Shown: positions 43,993 through 52,632, numbered from the stretch's first letter. The stretch is DNA of 64,000 nucleotides from Acidobacteriota bacterium (GCA_019244185.1 JAFATB010000002.1:102551-166550); one strand, 5' to 3'. Translations and numbers: made by a program. The notes: a model not told the origin generated them from the letters alone.

Positions 43993-45069
43993 TCATCTTT
44001 TGATTCTCTCCGGGTCCGCCTCATCGCCATGCAAATAGCACCGCGCGCTCCGCCCTTCCCCCACCGGCATCAGCGCCGGTTCGTTGCCGAGGCAGATGTC
44101 CATGACGTCGGGGCAGCGCGGGTTGAACTTGCAGCCTTGCGGGAGGTTCGTGATCGGCGGGACCATGCCGCTGATCGTCGGCAGGCGTCCGACCGGCGTG
44201 CCGGCGACGAGCGCGGCGCCGGGCAGCGACTTGAGCAAGCCGCGCGTGTACGGATGCGCGGGATTCGCGAAGAGGCGCGACACCGGCGCTTCTTCGACGA
44301 CGCGTCCCGTGTACATCACGATGACGCGCTCGCAGAATTCCGCGACTACGCCGAGGTCGTGCGTGATGAGGAGGATCGCGAGGCCGAGGCGTTTCTGCAG
44401 CGACGCGAGGAGCTCCATGATCTGCGCCTGAATCGTGACGTCGAGCGCGGTCGTCGGCTCGTCGGCGATCAGCAGTTCCGGATCGCACGAAAGCGCGATG
44501 GCGATCATGACGCGCTGCCGCATGCCGCCGGAGAGCTGGTGCGGATAGTCATCGAGGCGCTTGACCGGATCGGGGATCGACACGAGATCGAGCATCTCCC
44601 CCGCCATCTTCCACGCGGCCTTCTTCGACAGCTTGCGATGGATGCGGATCGCCTCCGCGACCTGCGCGCCGATCTTGAAGACGGGATTGAGCGACGTCAT
44701 CGGCTCCTGGAAGACCATGGCGATGTCGTTGCCGCGCACCGTGCGCATCTCGTTTTCGGAGAGCTCGGCGAGGTTGCGTCCCTTGAAGCGGATTTCGCCG
44801 CCGGTGATGCGTCCGGGCGACGCGACGAGGCGCATGACCGACATCGCGGTGACGCTCTTGCCGCAGCCCGACTCGCCGACCAGCGCGACTGCCTCGCCGC
44901 GCCGCACGTTGAAGGAGACGTTGTCCACGGCGTGCACGAGTCCGCGCTCGCTCGGAAACGACGTGCGCAGGTTCTTCACCTCGAGCAGCGCCTCGGCGGG
45001 ATCGACGTCGACGTCCGCGACGCGCGCGCCCGTCATTCCCACCGGCTGCTGGACCGACGTATCCGTCAC
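43993..45069 (-). CDS. Oligo/dipeptide ABC transporter ATPase, DppD/OppD type
   Basis: 358 residues from GTG 45069. [20 protein letters not shown] opens the ATPase; Walker [21 protein letters not shown], signature [18 protein letters not shown], Walker [15 protein letters not shown], then the oligopeptide C-terminal Cys region [21 protein letters not shown]. It energises a peptide permease, possibly the one at 1.5-5.2 kb, which lacks its own ATPases. TACCAT lies 8 nt upstream of GTG with no Shine-Dalgarno; a longer start at 45087 would overlap that box. Confidence 0.92.
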   Translation of the reverse strand: MTDTSVQQPVGMTGARVADVDVDPAEALLEVKNLRTSFPSERGLVHAVDNVSFNVRRGEAVALVGESGCGKSVTAMSVMRLVASPGRITGGEIRFKGRNLAELSENEMRTVRGNDIAMVFQEPMTSLNPVFKIGAQVAEAIRIHRKLSKKAAWKMAGEMLDLVSIPDPVKRLDDYPHQLSGGMRQRVMIAIALSCDPELLIADEPTTALDVTIQAQIMELLASLQKRLGLAILLITHDLGVVAEFCERVIVMYTGRVVEEAPVSRLFANPAHPYTRGLLKSLPGAALVAGTPVGRLPTISGMVPPITNLPQGCKFNPRCPDVMDICLGNEPALMPVGEGRSARCYLHGDEADPERIKR

Positions 45070-45077
45070 GCGGCGGG

Positions 45078-45083
45078 ATGGTA
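45078..45083 (-). promoter_or_regulatory. -10 box (TACCAT) of leaderless dppD
   Basis: TACCAT, 8 nt before GTG 45069; the same hexamer and spacing as coaD. Confidence 0.5.
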
Positions 45084-45112
45084 GCAAGAACGGTGACAGT
45101 CGCGAGTGCTGT

Positions 45113-46132
45113 TCAGCGGCCGTTGCACGCGGAGCTGAACTGCGCCGCGCGCCGCGTGCCGGTCGCGGGATCGTCGTAGTAGACCGCGAGCAGCATCGTC
45201 TCGCGCGCCTCCAGCGCCCGCGTCGACGCCGCGATCGTGAAGCGGCAGCGCTGCCGCGGCGCGAGCACGCGCAGGCATTCCTTCGCGCGCACGTCGTAGC
45301 CGGAGAGCACCTCGCCCGTGCGTCCGAGCGGCACGACGGCGACGACCGTCAGCGGCGCCGGCTCGGGATTGATGAGCGTGACCTTCTGAATGCCCGGCTT
45401 GATGAAGCGCACGAACGCCGGCTCGAAGCAGAGCAGGCGCGCCGGCAGAGGTTTGGGCGGCGGCACCACGATCTGTGCGACGGCCGTCGACGAAAGCGGC
45501 GGGGTGGTCTGCGCCGGCACGGTCGTCTTCGGCGTGTCGGCCACGGGCGGGCGCGGAATGCTGCCGCGCAGCGGGATCTGCGCGCGCTGCCCATCGGCGG
45601 TCACGTGCAACGTACCGGCGGAACTCCCCGCCTGTTTCGGCGTGAAGGCAATGGCCACCGCGCATTGCGCGCCGGCCGCGAGCTCCGCCGGACAGCCGCT
45701 CGTCAGCAGAAACGGTCCGGCGATGCGCACGTTGAGATGCGCGAGCGGCAGCGCGCCATCGTTGCGGATCATCGCGAGTTGCGGAGCGATGCCGCGCGCC
45801 GGCGCCGCCTCGCCGAAATCGATCCGCGCCGGCGTGGCGGCGAGATGCGCGGGTGCGGGCGGCGGCGGTGTTGATGTGGTCGTCGCAGTGGTGGCGGTCG
45901 TTTCGGTGGCGATCACGGGAATGGTCGTTGCGGTCGGCGGTGTCACGAGGGGGTCCGGTTGCCGGACCTCCACCTTCGGCGTTGGAGTCGACGTCGGAAC
46001 GACGACCCGCGGACGCTCGCGCGTGAGCGCGATCGCGGCGCCCACGCCGACGAGCAGCGGAAGGATCCACTTCCGGCGGCGCTGTCTGCGCTCGCGTTCA
46101 TTGGGACCGAAGTAAAGGTCGACGCGGTGCAT
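45113..46132 (-). CDS. Membrane-anchored Ig-like (ASPM/HYDIN-type) protein
   Basis: 339 residues. Short cytoplasmic basic start ([14 protein letters not shown]), one membrane helix ([15 protein letters not shown]), a Thr/Pro-rich stalk (about 40-85), then two beta-sandwich domains resembling the choice-of-anchor/HYDIN type: [40 protein letters not shown], and later [20 protein letters not shown]. Likely periplasmic adhesion or structural role; function unknown. It starts 5 nt after the upstream small membrane protein. Confidence 0.75.
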   Translation of the reverse strand: MHRVDLYFGPNERERRQRRRKWILPLLVGVGAAIALTRERPRVVVPTSTPTPKVEVRQPDPLVTPPTATTIPVIATETTATTATTTSTPPPPAPAHLAATPARIDFGEAAPARGIAPQLAMIRNDGALPLAHLNVRIAGPFLLTSGCPAELAAGAQCAVAIAFTPKQAGSSAGTLHVTADGQRAQIPLRGSIPRPPVADTPKTTVPAQTTPPLSSTAVAQIVVPPPKPLPARLLCFEPAFVRFIKPGIQKVTLINPEPAPLTVVAVVPLGRTGEVLSGYDVRAKECLRVLAPRQRCRFTIAASTRALEARETMLLAVYYDDPATGTRRAAQFSSACNGR

Positions 46133-46137
46133 CGCGC

Positions 46138-46545
46138 TCAGCTCGCGCGTTCGACGTTGTGAATCTCGCCGCCTTCGACGCGCATCGTGACCGTCGGCGC
46201 GTCTTTGCCGCCCCCGCCGCCGCCGAGCAGCGAATGCACGCGATCGGCGCCGGAGAAGACGACCAGCCACGTCAGCGACGCATCGAGCCACTCCGGCACG
46301 TTGTTGAGCTGCAGCAGCTTCAGGAGCCGCAGCTGCGCGCGGTCGACCACGATGAAGGCGATCACCGCCGCGATGACGAGCAGCACGAGCTTGCGGAGCG
46401 CCCGCGCGCGCAACCCTCTCGCGAGACTGCGACGCACGCGTGCGAGGCGCACGGTGTTCATCAGATAGCCGGCCGCCGCAAGCACGCGTTCGGTCGCGAA
46501 CGCGGCCACGGCGACGATTGCCAGGAATCGGGCGGTAGCGTCCAT
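46138..46545 (-). CDS. Small membrane protein of unknown function
   Basis: 135 residues. Predicted helices at FLAIVAVAAFATERVLAAAGYL (~7-28) and LVLLVIAAVIAFIVVD (~53-68), with a basic loop between. A Gly-run (GGGGGG, about 108-113) precedes a beta-like C-terminus. Family not recognised. GGAGG lies 7 nt before ATG 46545; operon with the following Ig-like gene. A 19-bp piece of its 3' part (46190-46208) recurs at 47502-47520. Confidence 0.65.
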   Translation of the reverse strand: MDATARFLAIVAVAAFATERVLAAAGYLMNTVRLARVRRSLARGLRARALRKLVLLVIAAVIAFIVVDRAQLRLLKLLQLNNVPEWLDASLTWLVVFSGADRVHSLLGGGGGGKDAPTVTMRVEGGEIHNVERAS

Positions 46546-46636
46546 GAGGTCGCCTCCGTGGGAAATAGTGCGCCTGATCCATAGTTCGTTACAAATCGCT
46601 CAAACTCTCGGGCTTTGCCGGCGTATAGAGAAAACG

Positions 46637-47455
46637 ATGCACGCGAAGGTCGTCACCGCTCTCGCTCTCTGTGCGCTCGGCGCGTTCGACACCGCCGCGC
46701 AGCCCACGGCGCCCGCCCCGCCTCCGCGCGCCGAGGTGCTCGTGCTCGGCGTCTATCACATGGCCAATCCGGGCCACGACGTCTTCAATACGCAGGCGGA
46801 CGACGTGCTCGCGCCGAAACGCCAGCAGGAGATCGCGCAGGTCATCGACGTCCTGAAGAAGTTCCATCCGACGAAGATCGCCATCGAAGCGGACCCGTGG
46901 AGCCCGCGCGCAAAACGCGAGTACGCGGACTACCTCGCCGGCAAGTACACCCTCTCGCGCAACGAGATCGATCAACTCGGCTATCGCCTGGCGAAGGAGC
47001 TCGGACATCCGGCGATCTATCCCGTCGACGTCGACGGCGACTTCCCTTGGCAGCGCTTCGTCAACTACGCGAAAGGCAGCGGCCACGCGAAAGAGCTCGA
47101 CGCGATCATGAGCGAGATCGGCGCGATGGTGAAGGCGCAGAACGAGTACCTCGCGTCGCACACCGTGCTCGAGACGCTGCTCTACATGAACGCGGACGCG
47201 AAGGTCGCCGAAGACGTCGGCTTCTACTACCGCGAGGCGCAGCTCGGCGAAGCCGGCGACTGGCCCGGCGCCGATCTCGTCGCCGACTGGTTCCGCCGCA
47301 ACATGCGCATCTACACGAACGTCACGCAGCTCATCGAGTCGCCGAATGAGCGCATCCTCGTCATCTTCGGCTCCGGCCACCTCGGCTGGCTGCGCCACGA
47401 CTTCGCGAGCAATCCCGCGCTGCGCGTGCGGACGCTCGCGGAGTTCGCGCGCTGA
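46637..47455 (+). CDS. DUF5694-like secreted protein
   Basis: 272 residues. Signal peptide AKVVTALALCALGAFDTAAQ. The core VLVLGVYHMANPGHDVFNTQ, LKKFHPTKIAIEADP and VIFGSGHLGWLRHD pattern matches DUF5694 from memory; the His-containing motifs suggest a TraB/ChaN-like hydrolase or metal-binding fold. Function unknown, exported. TATAGA lies 7 nt before ATG 46637 and no Shine-Dalgarno is present; it is not counted among the TAnnnT set because the last base is A. Its stop is next to a 44-bp repeat. Confidence 0.75.
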   Translation: MHAKVVTALALCALGAFDTAAQPTAPAPPPRAEVLVLGVYHMANPGHDVFNTQADDVLAPKRQQEIAQVIDVLKKFHPTKIAIEADPWSPRAKREYADYLAGKYTLSRNEIDQLGYRLAKELGHPAIYPVDVDGDFPWQRFVNYAKGSGHAKELDAIMSEIGAMVKAQNEYLASHTVLETLLYMNADAKVAEDVGFYYREAQLGEAGDWPGADLVADWFRRNMRIYTNVTQLIESPNERILVIFGSGHLGWLRHDFASNPALRVRTLAEFAR

Positions 47456-47499
47456 CGCGCTACCGCTTCACGAAACGGTTCAGCGTCGCCCGCGCCTCG
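47456..47499. repeat. 44-bp direct repeat, distal copy (murJ 3'-end duplicate)
   Basis: Identical, base for base, to 48918-48961. On the minus strand it encodes EARATLNRFVKR and the stop of murJ, but here it lies downstream of the DUF4157 gene as an orphan. It begins directly after the DUF5694 stop codon. Confidence 0.95.
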
Positions 47500-47539
47500 T
47501 CACCGTCGGCGCGTCTTTGCTGCGGCCGCAGATCGCGCT

Positions 47540-48868
47540 TTACTGCAGGTCCACCCTCGCGATTTTGTTGAAGCTCAGTTTGTGCGCGGCCTGAAGCACC
47601 TGTTTGAGACGGGCCTTGTCGCTTTTGTACATCTGCTCGAACAGCGTCGTGCTGATCACCACCAGCGTCGACGAGGTGTCTCCTTTGTTGCTGCGGTAGG
47701 TTTTCGCGCCGCCGAGTTGCACCTGCAGATTTACGGTTTCTTTGGAGGAAGGCTGAAAATCGTGGCGGCTGTACTTGAACGAAATGGAACCGGTGAGATC
47801 GAGTCCTTCGATGGCCTCGAGCACGGCGTCGCTCACGCTGGTTCCGTTGCTGTATTCCTCGAATGGATCCTCTCCCGATTTCATGCGGATCTTGTTCGTC
47901 TGCGTAACGGTCATCTGGTAGAGCTTGTTCTGCACGTCGACGTCGAGCGAGACGAACTTCGCCACCTTCTCGTTTTCCTCGATCTTGAAGATGTCGTTGT
48001 TGTTGTTGTTGTTGCTGACGAAGCCGGTGTTCTCGTAGCCACTGATCAGCGCAGCGGCTTCGTTCATCTGTTTTCGAATCTCGCTGATCTTCAGCGACGT
48101 GAGGGGCGGATTGTTTGTCATCGACTCGTAGAGTTCCGCCATCTCGTAGTAGGCCGGCATGACGTTGTGCTGCTTTGCGACGTCCGCCAGATACGCCGCA
48201 TACCGCAACAGCACCGTTTGCGGTGCAACGATCTTCCACGGATGCTTGAGCATGTCGTGAATGCGCTTGAGCATCTGCACGGTTCGCGGCCGTGCGGATT
48301 TGGGCTGCACCGCGGAGGCACGCGTCGCCATGCGCTCAGCCTCGGCCTCCAGCGAACGATCGTGCACGAGCGCCACGCCGCTCCCGAAAGGATTACGCAC
48401 GCGCCCCGCGCGCTGCTGGACGACATGGGCGAGCTCGCGCCCGAGGATCTGCTGGCCGTGCGCGGTGTCCGGATCGTACTGGCCGGGAGCGAAATGGATG
48501 TGCGATCCGTGCGTGAAGGACGTCGCGCCGAGCGTCGAAGCCTGCGGCCCGACGTGAATGCGCACGTCGCGAAAGTCGGTGCGGAAGATGGCCTCCATCT
48601 TCTGGCGGACCTGCGGCGGCAGCGGTTGCCCTCCCGCCGGCGCGAGCTCCACCGCGTGCTGCTGCAACTGCACGGCGTTCGGATGCGCAGCTGCCGTCGG
48701 AGCGGCCTGCCGCTGCACCGGCCGCGGCGCGCCGGGAGCTCCGACGCGCGCCTGCACCCACGCGGGGGTGGAGTGCGCGGCCAGCGGCTGCGCGGCGGCT
48801 GGTGCCGGCGCAACGCGTGACAAACCGTTCGGGAACGAGCCCTGGATCACGGCGGCATTGTTCGGCAT
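47540..48868 (-). CDS. DUF4157 (eCIS core domain) protein, effector-like, degenerate HExxH
   Basis: 442 residues. The N-terminal ~80 are Ala/Pro/Gln-rich; residues ~85-165 form a DUF4157 domain (MEAIFRTDFRDVRIHVGPQA, THGSHIHFAPGQYDP). The usual HExxH is RELAH: residue 144 is Arg (CGC), so metalloprotease activity is probably lost. The C-terminal ~250 residues are of unknown fold, with an N6 tract. DUF4157 commonly heads cargo toxins of extracellular contractile injection systems. No eCIS structural gene is nearby. The C-terminal half looks more AT-rich than its neighbours, suggesting transfer. Flanked by 44-bp direct repeats. Confidence 0.85.
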   Translation of the reverse strand: MPNNAAVIQGSFPNGLSRVAPAPAAAQPLAAHSTPAWVQARVGAPGAPRPVQRQAAPTAAAHPNAVQLQQHAVELAPAGGQPLPPQVRQKMEAIFRTDFRDVRIHVGPQASTLGATSFTHGSHIHFAPGQYDPDTAHGQQILGRELAHVVQQRAGRVRNPFGSGVALVHDRSLEAEAERMATRASAVQPKSARPRTVQMLKRIHDMLKHPWKIVAPQTVLLRYAAYLADVAKQHNVMPAYYEMAELYESMTNNPPLTSLKISEIRKQMNEAAALISGYENTGFVSNNNNNNDIFKIEENEKVAKFVSLDVDVQNKLYQMTVTQTNKIRMKSGEDPFEEYSNGTSVSDAVLEAIEGLDLTGSISFKYSRHDFQPSSKETVNLQVQLGGAKTYRSNKGDTSSTLVVISTTLFEQMYKSDKARLKQVLQAAHKLSFNKIARVDLQ

Positions 48869-48875
48869 GGCAACA

Positions 48876-48904
48876 AGTATGGACCGATGGCAGGGGTCCG
48901 GCAA
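48876..48904 (-). promoter_or_regulatory. Candidate promoter of the DUF4157 gene
   Basis: On the minus strand TTGCCG (48904-48899), 17 nt, CATACT (48881-48876), then 7 nt to ATG 48868. It follows the leaderless layout but has a C in the first -10 position. It lies between murJ and the gene. Confidence 0.45.
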
Positions 48905-48917
48905 TTCGGCCGCCGTG

Positions 48918-48961
48918 CGCGCTACCGCTTCACGAAACGGTTCAGCGTCGCCCGCGCCTCG
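48918..48961. repeat. 44-bp direct repeat, murJ copy
   Basis: Covers the last codons and stop of murJ. Perfect repeat of 47456-47499, 1462 bp away, with the DUF4157 gene between. Confidence 0.95.
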
Positions 48962-50589
48962 GGGATCTTCAGCGCGAACGCGGCGAGGAAGTAGATGACG
49001 CCGAATACGCCGGCGACGAGTCCCGCCTCGACGATGCGCGCGAGCGGGAGATGGTTCGACGCGCGGCGCGCGGCGAGGAGGTCGAAGGCGACGGCCACGG
49101 CGGCGGCGACGATCGCGGCGATCCACAGACGCGTTTCGTAGCCGCCGCTCGACTCCATCTTGCCGATGCGGCGCTGCAGGCCGCGGCGCAGCAGCAGGTA
49201 TTCGACCCAGCCCGCGAATCCCGCGGACGCGGTGAGACCGACGGCGCCGAGGGCCGCTTCCCCGCCGGGAACGTTCGGCAGCGGGAGGTGCAGCGCGGTG
49301 ATGACGCCGACGATGACGAAGCGCAGCGGAAACGCGAAGAGGTAGCCGAGGCCGCCGGTGAGCGCGACGCGCGCGGTGGCGTAGCGCAGCGGAGACTTCG
49401 TGTCGCCGAGCGCGTAGAACGCCGACGAATAGAGACGCCCGAGCGTCGCGGCGAGGAGACCGACCGTCGACCCGGCGAGGATGTACCAGACGTAGCGCGT
49501 GGTTTCCGGGGTGAACTTGCCGGTCTCGTACAGCGCGGCGACGAGCACGCGGCCGATCGCGGCGAAGGCGACCACGGTCGGGATGACGAAGAACGCGATC
49601 TGCCGCAGTCCGCGCGCGAGCCGCTTGCGCAGCGCGGCGTGCACTTCTTCTTCCGAGCCGAGCTCGCCCGACATCTGCGGCAGCTCCGCCGCGGCGACGC
49701 TCATCCCGAAGAGGCTGATCGGCAGTAGATAGATGATCTGCGCGTACGACAGCGACGCCACCGCGCCTTCCGGCAGATAGCTGGCGATCATCTGATCGAT
49801 GTACGCGCTGAGCTGCACGACGCCGCGGCCGACGACGACGGGGCCGAAGTTGCGGATCGCCTCGTTCACCGGCTCGAGCCGTTCGATGCCGAACGAGAGA
49901 TGCTTCGCGTAGCGGAAGACGAACGGCAGCTGCACGCCGAGCTGCAGCGCGCATCCCGCGACCGTGCCCCACGCGAGCGCGACGGCGAGCGGAAACTCTT
50001 TCAGCCGCGTCCCGAAGATGACCAGCGTCGCGATCATCGCGCAGTTCCACAGCACCGGCGCGACGTAGGAGAGGAAGAACTTGCGATGGCTGTTCAGAAC
50101 GCCGAGGCACCAGGCGGAGAGGACGAGCAAGCCGACGCCGGGAAACAGGATGCGCACGATGCGGATCGTGAGCACGCGCACGTCGCCTTCGAAGCCGGGC
50201 GCGATGATGCCGATGAGCAGTGGCGTGAGCAGCACGCCGAGGAGCACGAGGATGCTCGTCACGAGCGCGAGGATCGTGGCGATGACGCCGGCCACGCGCC
50301 CCGCGAGCTTCTCGTCGTTGCGCGCGAGAAGGCGCGCGTACACCGGGATGAACGACGCGGAGAGCACGCCTTCGCCGAAGAGGTTCTGCAGGAAGTTCGG
50401 CACCTTCAGCGCGGCGTTGAACGCGTCGGCGGCGCGCGAGCTGCCGAGGAAGTGCGCCATCACGCGCGTGCGCACGAGACCCGCGAGGCGGCTGAGGAAG
50501 ATGCCCGCGGCGACGAGCGCGGCGTAGCCGCCGGCGCGGCGCTTCACCGGCTTGGCATCGTGTAAGGGCTCGGCAGGCGCGTCCGGCAC
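48922..50589 (-). CDS. murJ: Lipid II flippase MurJ
   Basis: 555 residues, about 14 membrane helices. Exports lipid II for peptidoglycan synthesis. Typical features: FLSRLAGLVRTRVMAHFLGS, ADAFNAALKVPNFLQNLFGEG (about 49-69), and SAFYALGDTKSPLRYA late in the protein. GTG 50589 stands 8 nt after TATCTT and lacks a Shine-Dalgarno; this -10 overlaps the divergent one of the oxidoreductase. The last 12 codons are duplicated beyond the DUF4157 gene. Confidence 0.94.
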   Translation of the reverse strand: MPDAPAEPLHDAKPVKRRAGGYAALVAAGIFLSRLAGLVRTRVMAHFLGSSRAADAFNAALKVPNFLQNLFGEGVLSASFIPVYARLLARNDEKLAGRVAGVIATILALVTSILVLLGVLLTPLLIGIIAPGFEGDVRVLTIRIVRILFPGVGLLVLSAWCLGVLNSHRKFFLSYVAPVLWNCAMIATLVIFGTRLKEFPLAVALAWGTVAGCALQLGVQLPFVFRYAKHLSFGIERLEPVNEAIRNFGPVVVGRGVVQLSAYIDQMIASYLPEGAVASLSYAQIIYLLPISLFGMSVAAAELPQMSGELGSEEEVHAALRKRLARGLRQIAFFVIPTVVAFAAIGRVLVAALYETGKFTPETTRYVWYILAGSTVGLLAATLGRLYSSAFYALGDTKSPLRYATARVALTGGLGYLFAFPLRFVIVGVITALHLPLPNVPGGEAALGAVGLTASAGFAGWVEYLLLRRGLQRRIGKMESSGGYETRLWIAAIVAAAVAVAFDLLAARRASNHLPLARIVEAGLVAGVFGVIYFLAAFALKIPEARATLNRFVKR

Positions 50590-50597
50590 GGCGCGAT

Positions 50598-50607
50598 AAG
50601 ATACCTT
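50598..50607. promoter_or_regulatory. Bidirectional leaderless promoter with overlapping -10 boxes
   Basis: AAGATACCTT: read on plus, TACCTT (50602-50607) is 7 nt before ATG 50615; read on minus, TATCTT (50603-50598) is 8 nt before GTG 50589. The two hexamers share the TA step at 50602-50603. Confidence 0.6.
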
Positions 50608-50614
50608 GCTTTCG

Positions 50615-51757
50615 ATGTCCGACATCGCTCCCATCCGCATTGCAGGCGCGGGACCATCCGGCTTCGCCGCCGCGATCGCGCTCGCCCGCGCCGGCCGCGC
50701 GGTCGAAGTGCACGAGGCCAAACGCGACGTCGGCACGCGCTTCATCGGCGACCTGCAGATCATCGAGGCGGCGTCGGAACGCGAGCCCGTTCCCGACTTC
50801 CTCGACCGCATCGGCATCGCGCGTAACTTCTACTTCCGCCCCGCTTTGTCGGCGACGTTCTTCGACGCGCGCGGCGCGCAGCGCGAGATCCGCGCGGCGT
50901 CGCCGTTCGGGTACTTCATCCGCCGCGGCGCGGAGAAACGGACGCTCGACCGCGGCCTCCTCGCGCAGGCGCGGGAGCTCGGCGTCGACGTGCGCTTCAA
51001 CAGCCGTCTCGCGTCGGATCATGCCGACATCGTCGCGACGGGTCCCGCGTCGCCGGACGGACTGGCGCGCGAGATGACGTGGCGCACCGACGACCCGGAA
51101 CGCGTCGAGGTCTACTTCAACCATCACCTCGCGCCGGGCGGCTACGCGTACCTCTTCATCCTCGACGGCATCGCCACGTTCGGCTGTGCGATCGTCGCGG
51201 ACTTCAAGAAGATCGACGACTACTTCGCGCACTCGCTCGCCGCCGCGCAGCGGATGCACGCGTTCGTGATTCCATCCGAGACGCGCACCGGCTATTCGTA
51301 CATGAACTTTCATCTGAAGACGCACGCGACGAAAGCGGGCGCGCGCTACGTCGGCGAAGCCGGTGGCTTCCAGGACTATCTCTTCGGCCTCGGCATCCGC
51401 TACGCGCTCACGAGCGGCTGGCTCGCCGCGCGCAGCATTCTCGAGTCGCGCGACTTCGACGAGCTGTGGCGCGCCGAGCTCGCGCCGAAGCAGGAGACGT
51501 CGCTCGTCAATCGTTTCCTCTACGAAACCGGCGGCAACTTCGGCCTCTCGATGTTCGTGCGGCAGGCCGCGCACGCGAAGGACTTCCAGCGGTACCTCAG
51601 CGGCTGGCACGCGCGGACGTGGTGGAAGTCGCTGCTGCGCCCCGTCGTGCAGCGCGTGTGGCGCCATCGCGGCCGCTGCCAGCACAAGCCGGGCGAGCAC
51701 TGGTGCCGCTCGCGCGACACGGAAATCAAGGTACCGCCGCTGGGGCCGATCGTCTGA
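50615..51757 (+). CDS. FAD-dependent oxidoreductase (geranylgeranyl-reductase/squalene-epoxidase-like)
   Basis: 380 residues. The FAD-binding Rossmann motif IRIAGAGPSGFAAAIALARA starts at residue ~8, followed by the VEVHEAKRDVG segment. A central GYAYLFILDGIATFGCAIV and GEAGGFQDYLFGLGIRYAL match the GG-reductase-like motif where FAD is held. Directly followed and overlapped (TGATG) by a squalene/phytoene-synthase gene, so it probably reduces or oxidises an isoprenoid. Exact substrate unknown. ATG 50615 is 7 nt after TACCTT, leaderless. Confidence 0.85.
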   Translation: MSDIAPIRIAGAGPSGFAAAIALARAGRAVEVHEAKRDVGTRFIGDLQIIEAASEREPVPDFLDRIGIARNFYFRPALSATFFDARGAQREIRAASPFGYFIRRGAEKRTLDRGLLAQARELGVDVRFNSRLASDHADIVATGPASPDGLAREMTWRTDDPERVEVYFNHHLAPGGYAYLFILDGIATFGCAIVADFKKIDDYFAHSLAAAQRMHAFVIPSETRTGYSYMNFHLKTHATKAGARYVGEAGGFQDYLFGLGIRYALTSGWLAARSILESRDFDELWRAELAPKQETSLVNRFLYETGGNFGLSMFVRQAAHAKDFQRYLSGWHARTWWKSLLRPVVQRVWRHRGRCQHKPGEHWCRSRDTEIKVPPLGPIV

Positions 51758-52632
51758 TGGCGGACGGGATGAACGTCGATCGTCCGATGAACGTCGATGA
51801 GGCGTATGCGTTCTGCCGCGCGATCGCGCACAAGCACGGCGCGAACTTCTCCGTCGGCTTCCGCTTTCTCCCCGCGGTGAAGCGCCGCGCGGTGTACGCG
51901 GCGTACGCGTACTGCCGCTTCGCCGACGACATCGCCGACGAGCCGGGCGAGCACGTGCTGGAGCGGCTCGACGCGTGGCAGCGCGAGCTCGACGCCGCGT
52001 ACGAAGGCACGCCGTCGCACGCGGTCACGATCGCGCTCGCGGACGCGCTGCGGCATTTCGCGATTCCGAAGCGCGCGTTCATCGCGCTCATCGACGGCTG
52101 CCGGCAGGACTTCGTGAAGACGCGCTACGAGACCTTCGACGAGCTCCTCGCCTACTGCGATCTCGTGGCGACGTCGATCTCCGACATCTCGCTGGCGATC
52201 TTCGGCTACCGCACCGACGCCGCGCTGCGTTATGGCCGCAACCTCGCCACGGCGCTGCAGCTGACGAACGTGACGCGCGACATCGGCGACGATCTGACGC
52301 GCGACCGCATCTACATTCCGGCGACGGAGCTGCGCGCGTTCGGCGTGAGCGAGCGCGAGCTCGTCGAGCGGACCGAGAACGAGCGCATGCGCCGTCTGAT
52401 CGAGTTTCAGATCGACCGCGCCGAGCGCTACTTCCGCGACGCGGAGCCGCTCCTGCGCGAGCTCGCCTTCGACGCGCGTTTTCCGACGCTGCTCATGGGC
52501 GGCGTCTACGCGACCGTGCTCGCGAAACTGCGCAAGGATCCGTTCGCGGCCATCCGCGAGCGGCTCTCGCTTTCGCCGCTGCAGAAGCTGCGCGTGGTCG
52601 GCGCGCGCGTCTTGCGTCCACACTTCCTCTGA
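51757..52632 (+). CDS. Squalene/phytoene synthase family protein
   Basis: 291 residues. Head-to-head prenyl condensation. First Asp-rich motif YCRFADDIADEPG (about 48-60), second LTNVTRDIGDDLTRDRIYIP (about 168-187), both intact. YAFCRAIAHKHGANFSVGFR opens the domain, as in HpnC/HpnD/CrtB. Product could be squalene or phytoene; the overlapping oxidoreductase upstream supports squalene- or carotenoid-type metabolism. ATG 51757 shares its A with the upstream stop. Confidence 0.93.
   Translation: MADGMNVDRPMNVDEAYAFCRAIAHKHGANFSVGFRFLPAVKRRAVYAAYAYCRFADDIADEPGEHVLERLDAWQRELDAAYEGTPSHAVTIALADALRHFAIPKRAFIALIDGCRQDFVKTRYETFDELLAYCDLVATSISDISLAIFGYRTDAALRYGRNLATALQLTNVTRDIGDDLTRDRIYIPATELRAFGVSERELVERTENERMRRLIEFQIDRAERYFRDAEPLLRELAFDARFPTLLMGGVYATVLAKLRKDPFAAIRERLSLSPLQKLRVVGARVLRPHFL

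Larger units (their letters stand above)
43691..44043. repeat. 181-bp tandem duplication at the dppD-dppF junction
   Basis: Copy 1 (43691-43871) and copy 2 (43872-44043) match over ~172 bp with about ten differences. Each copy holds the dppF start region (CAGGCATGAACGCCGCCTCC), a heptad-repeat hairpin and the 3' end of dppD. The true dppD end is in copy 2 and the true dppF start is in copy 1. Copy 1 therefore carries a relic of the dppD C-terminus whose TGA stop is TGC, and copy 2 a decoy dppF start that stops after 12 codons. Confidence 0.9.

Noticed and set aside
47996..48013. GTT tandem repeat as a phase-variable microsatellite
   Set aside because: It simply encodes the Asn run of the DUF4157 protein; changes would be in multiples of three and not switch the frame.
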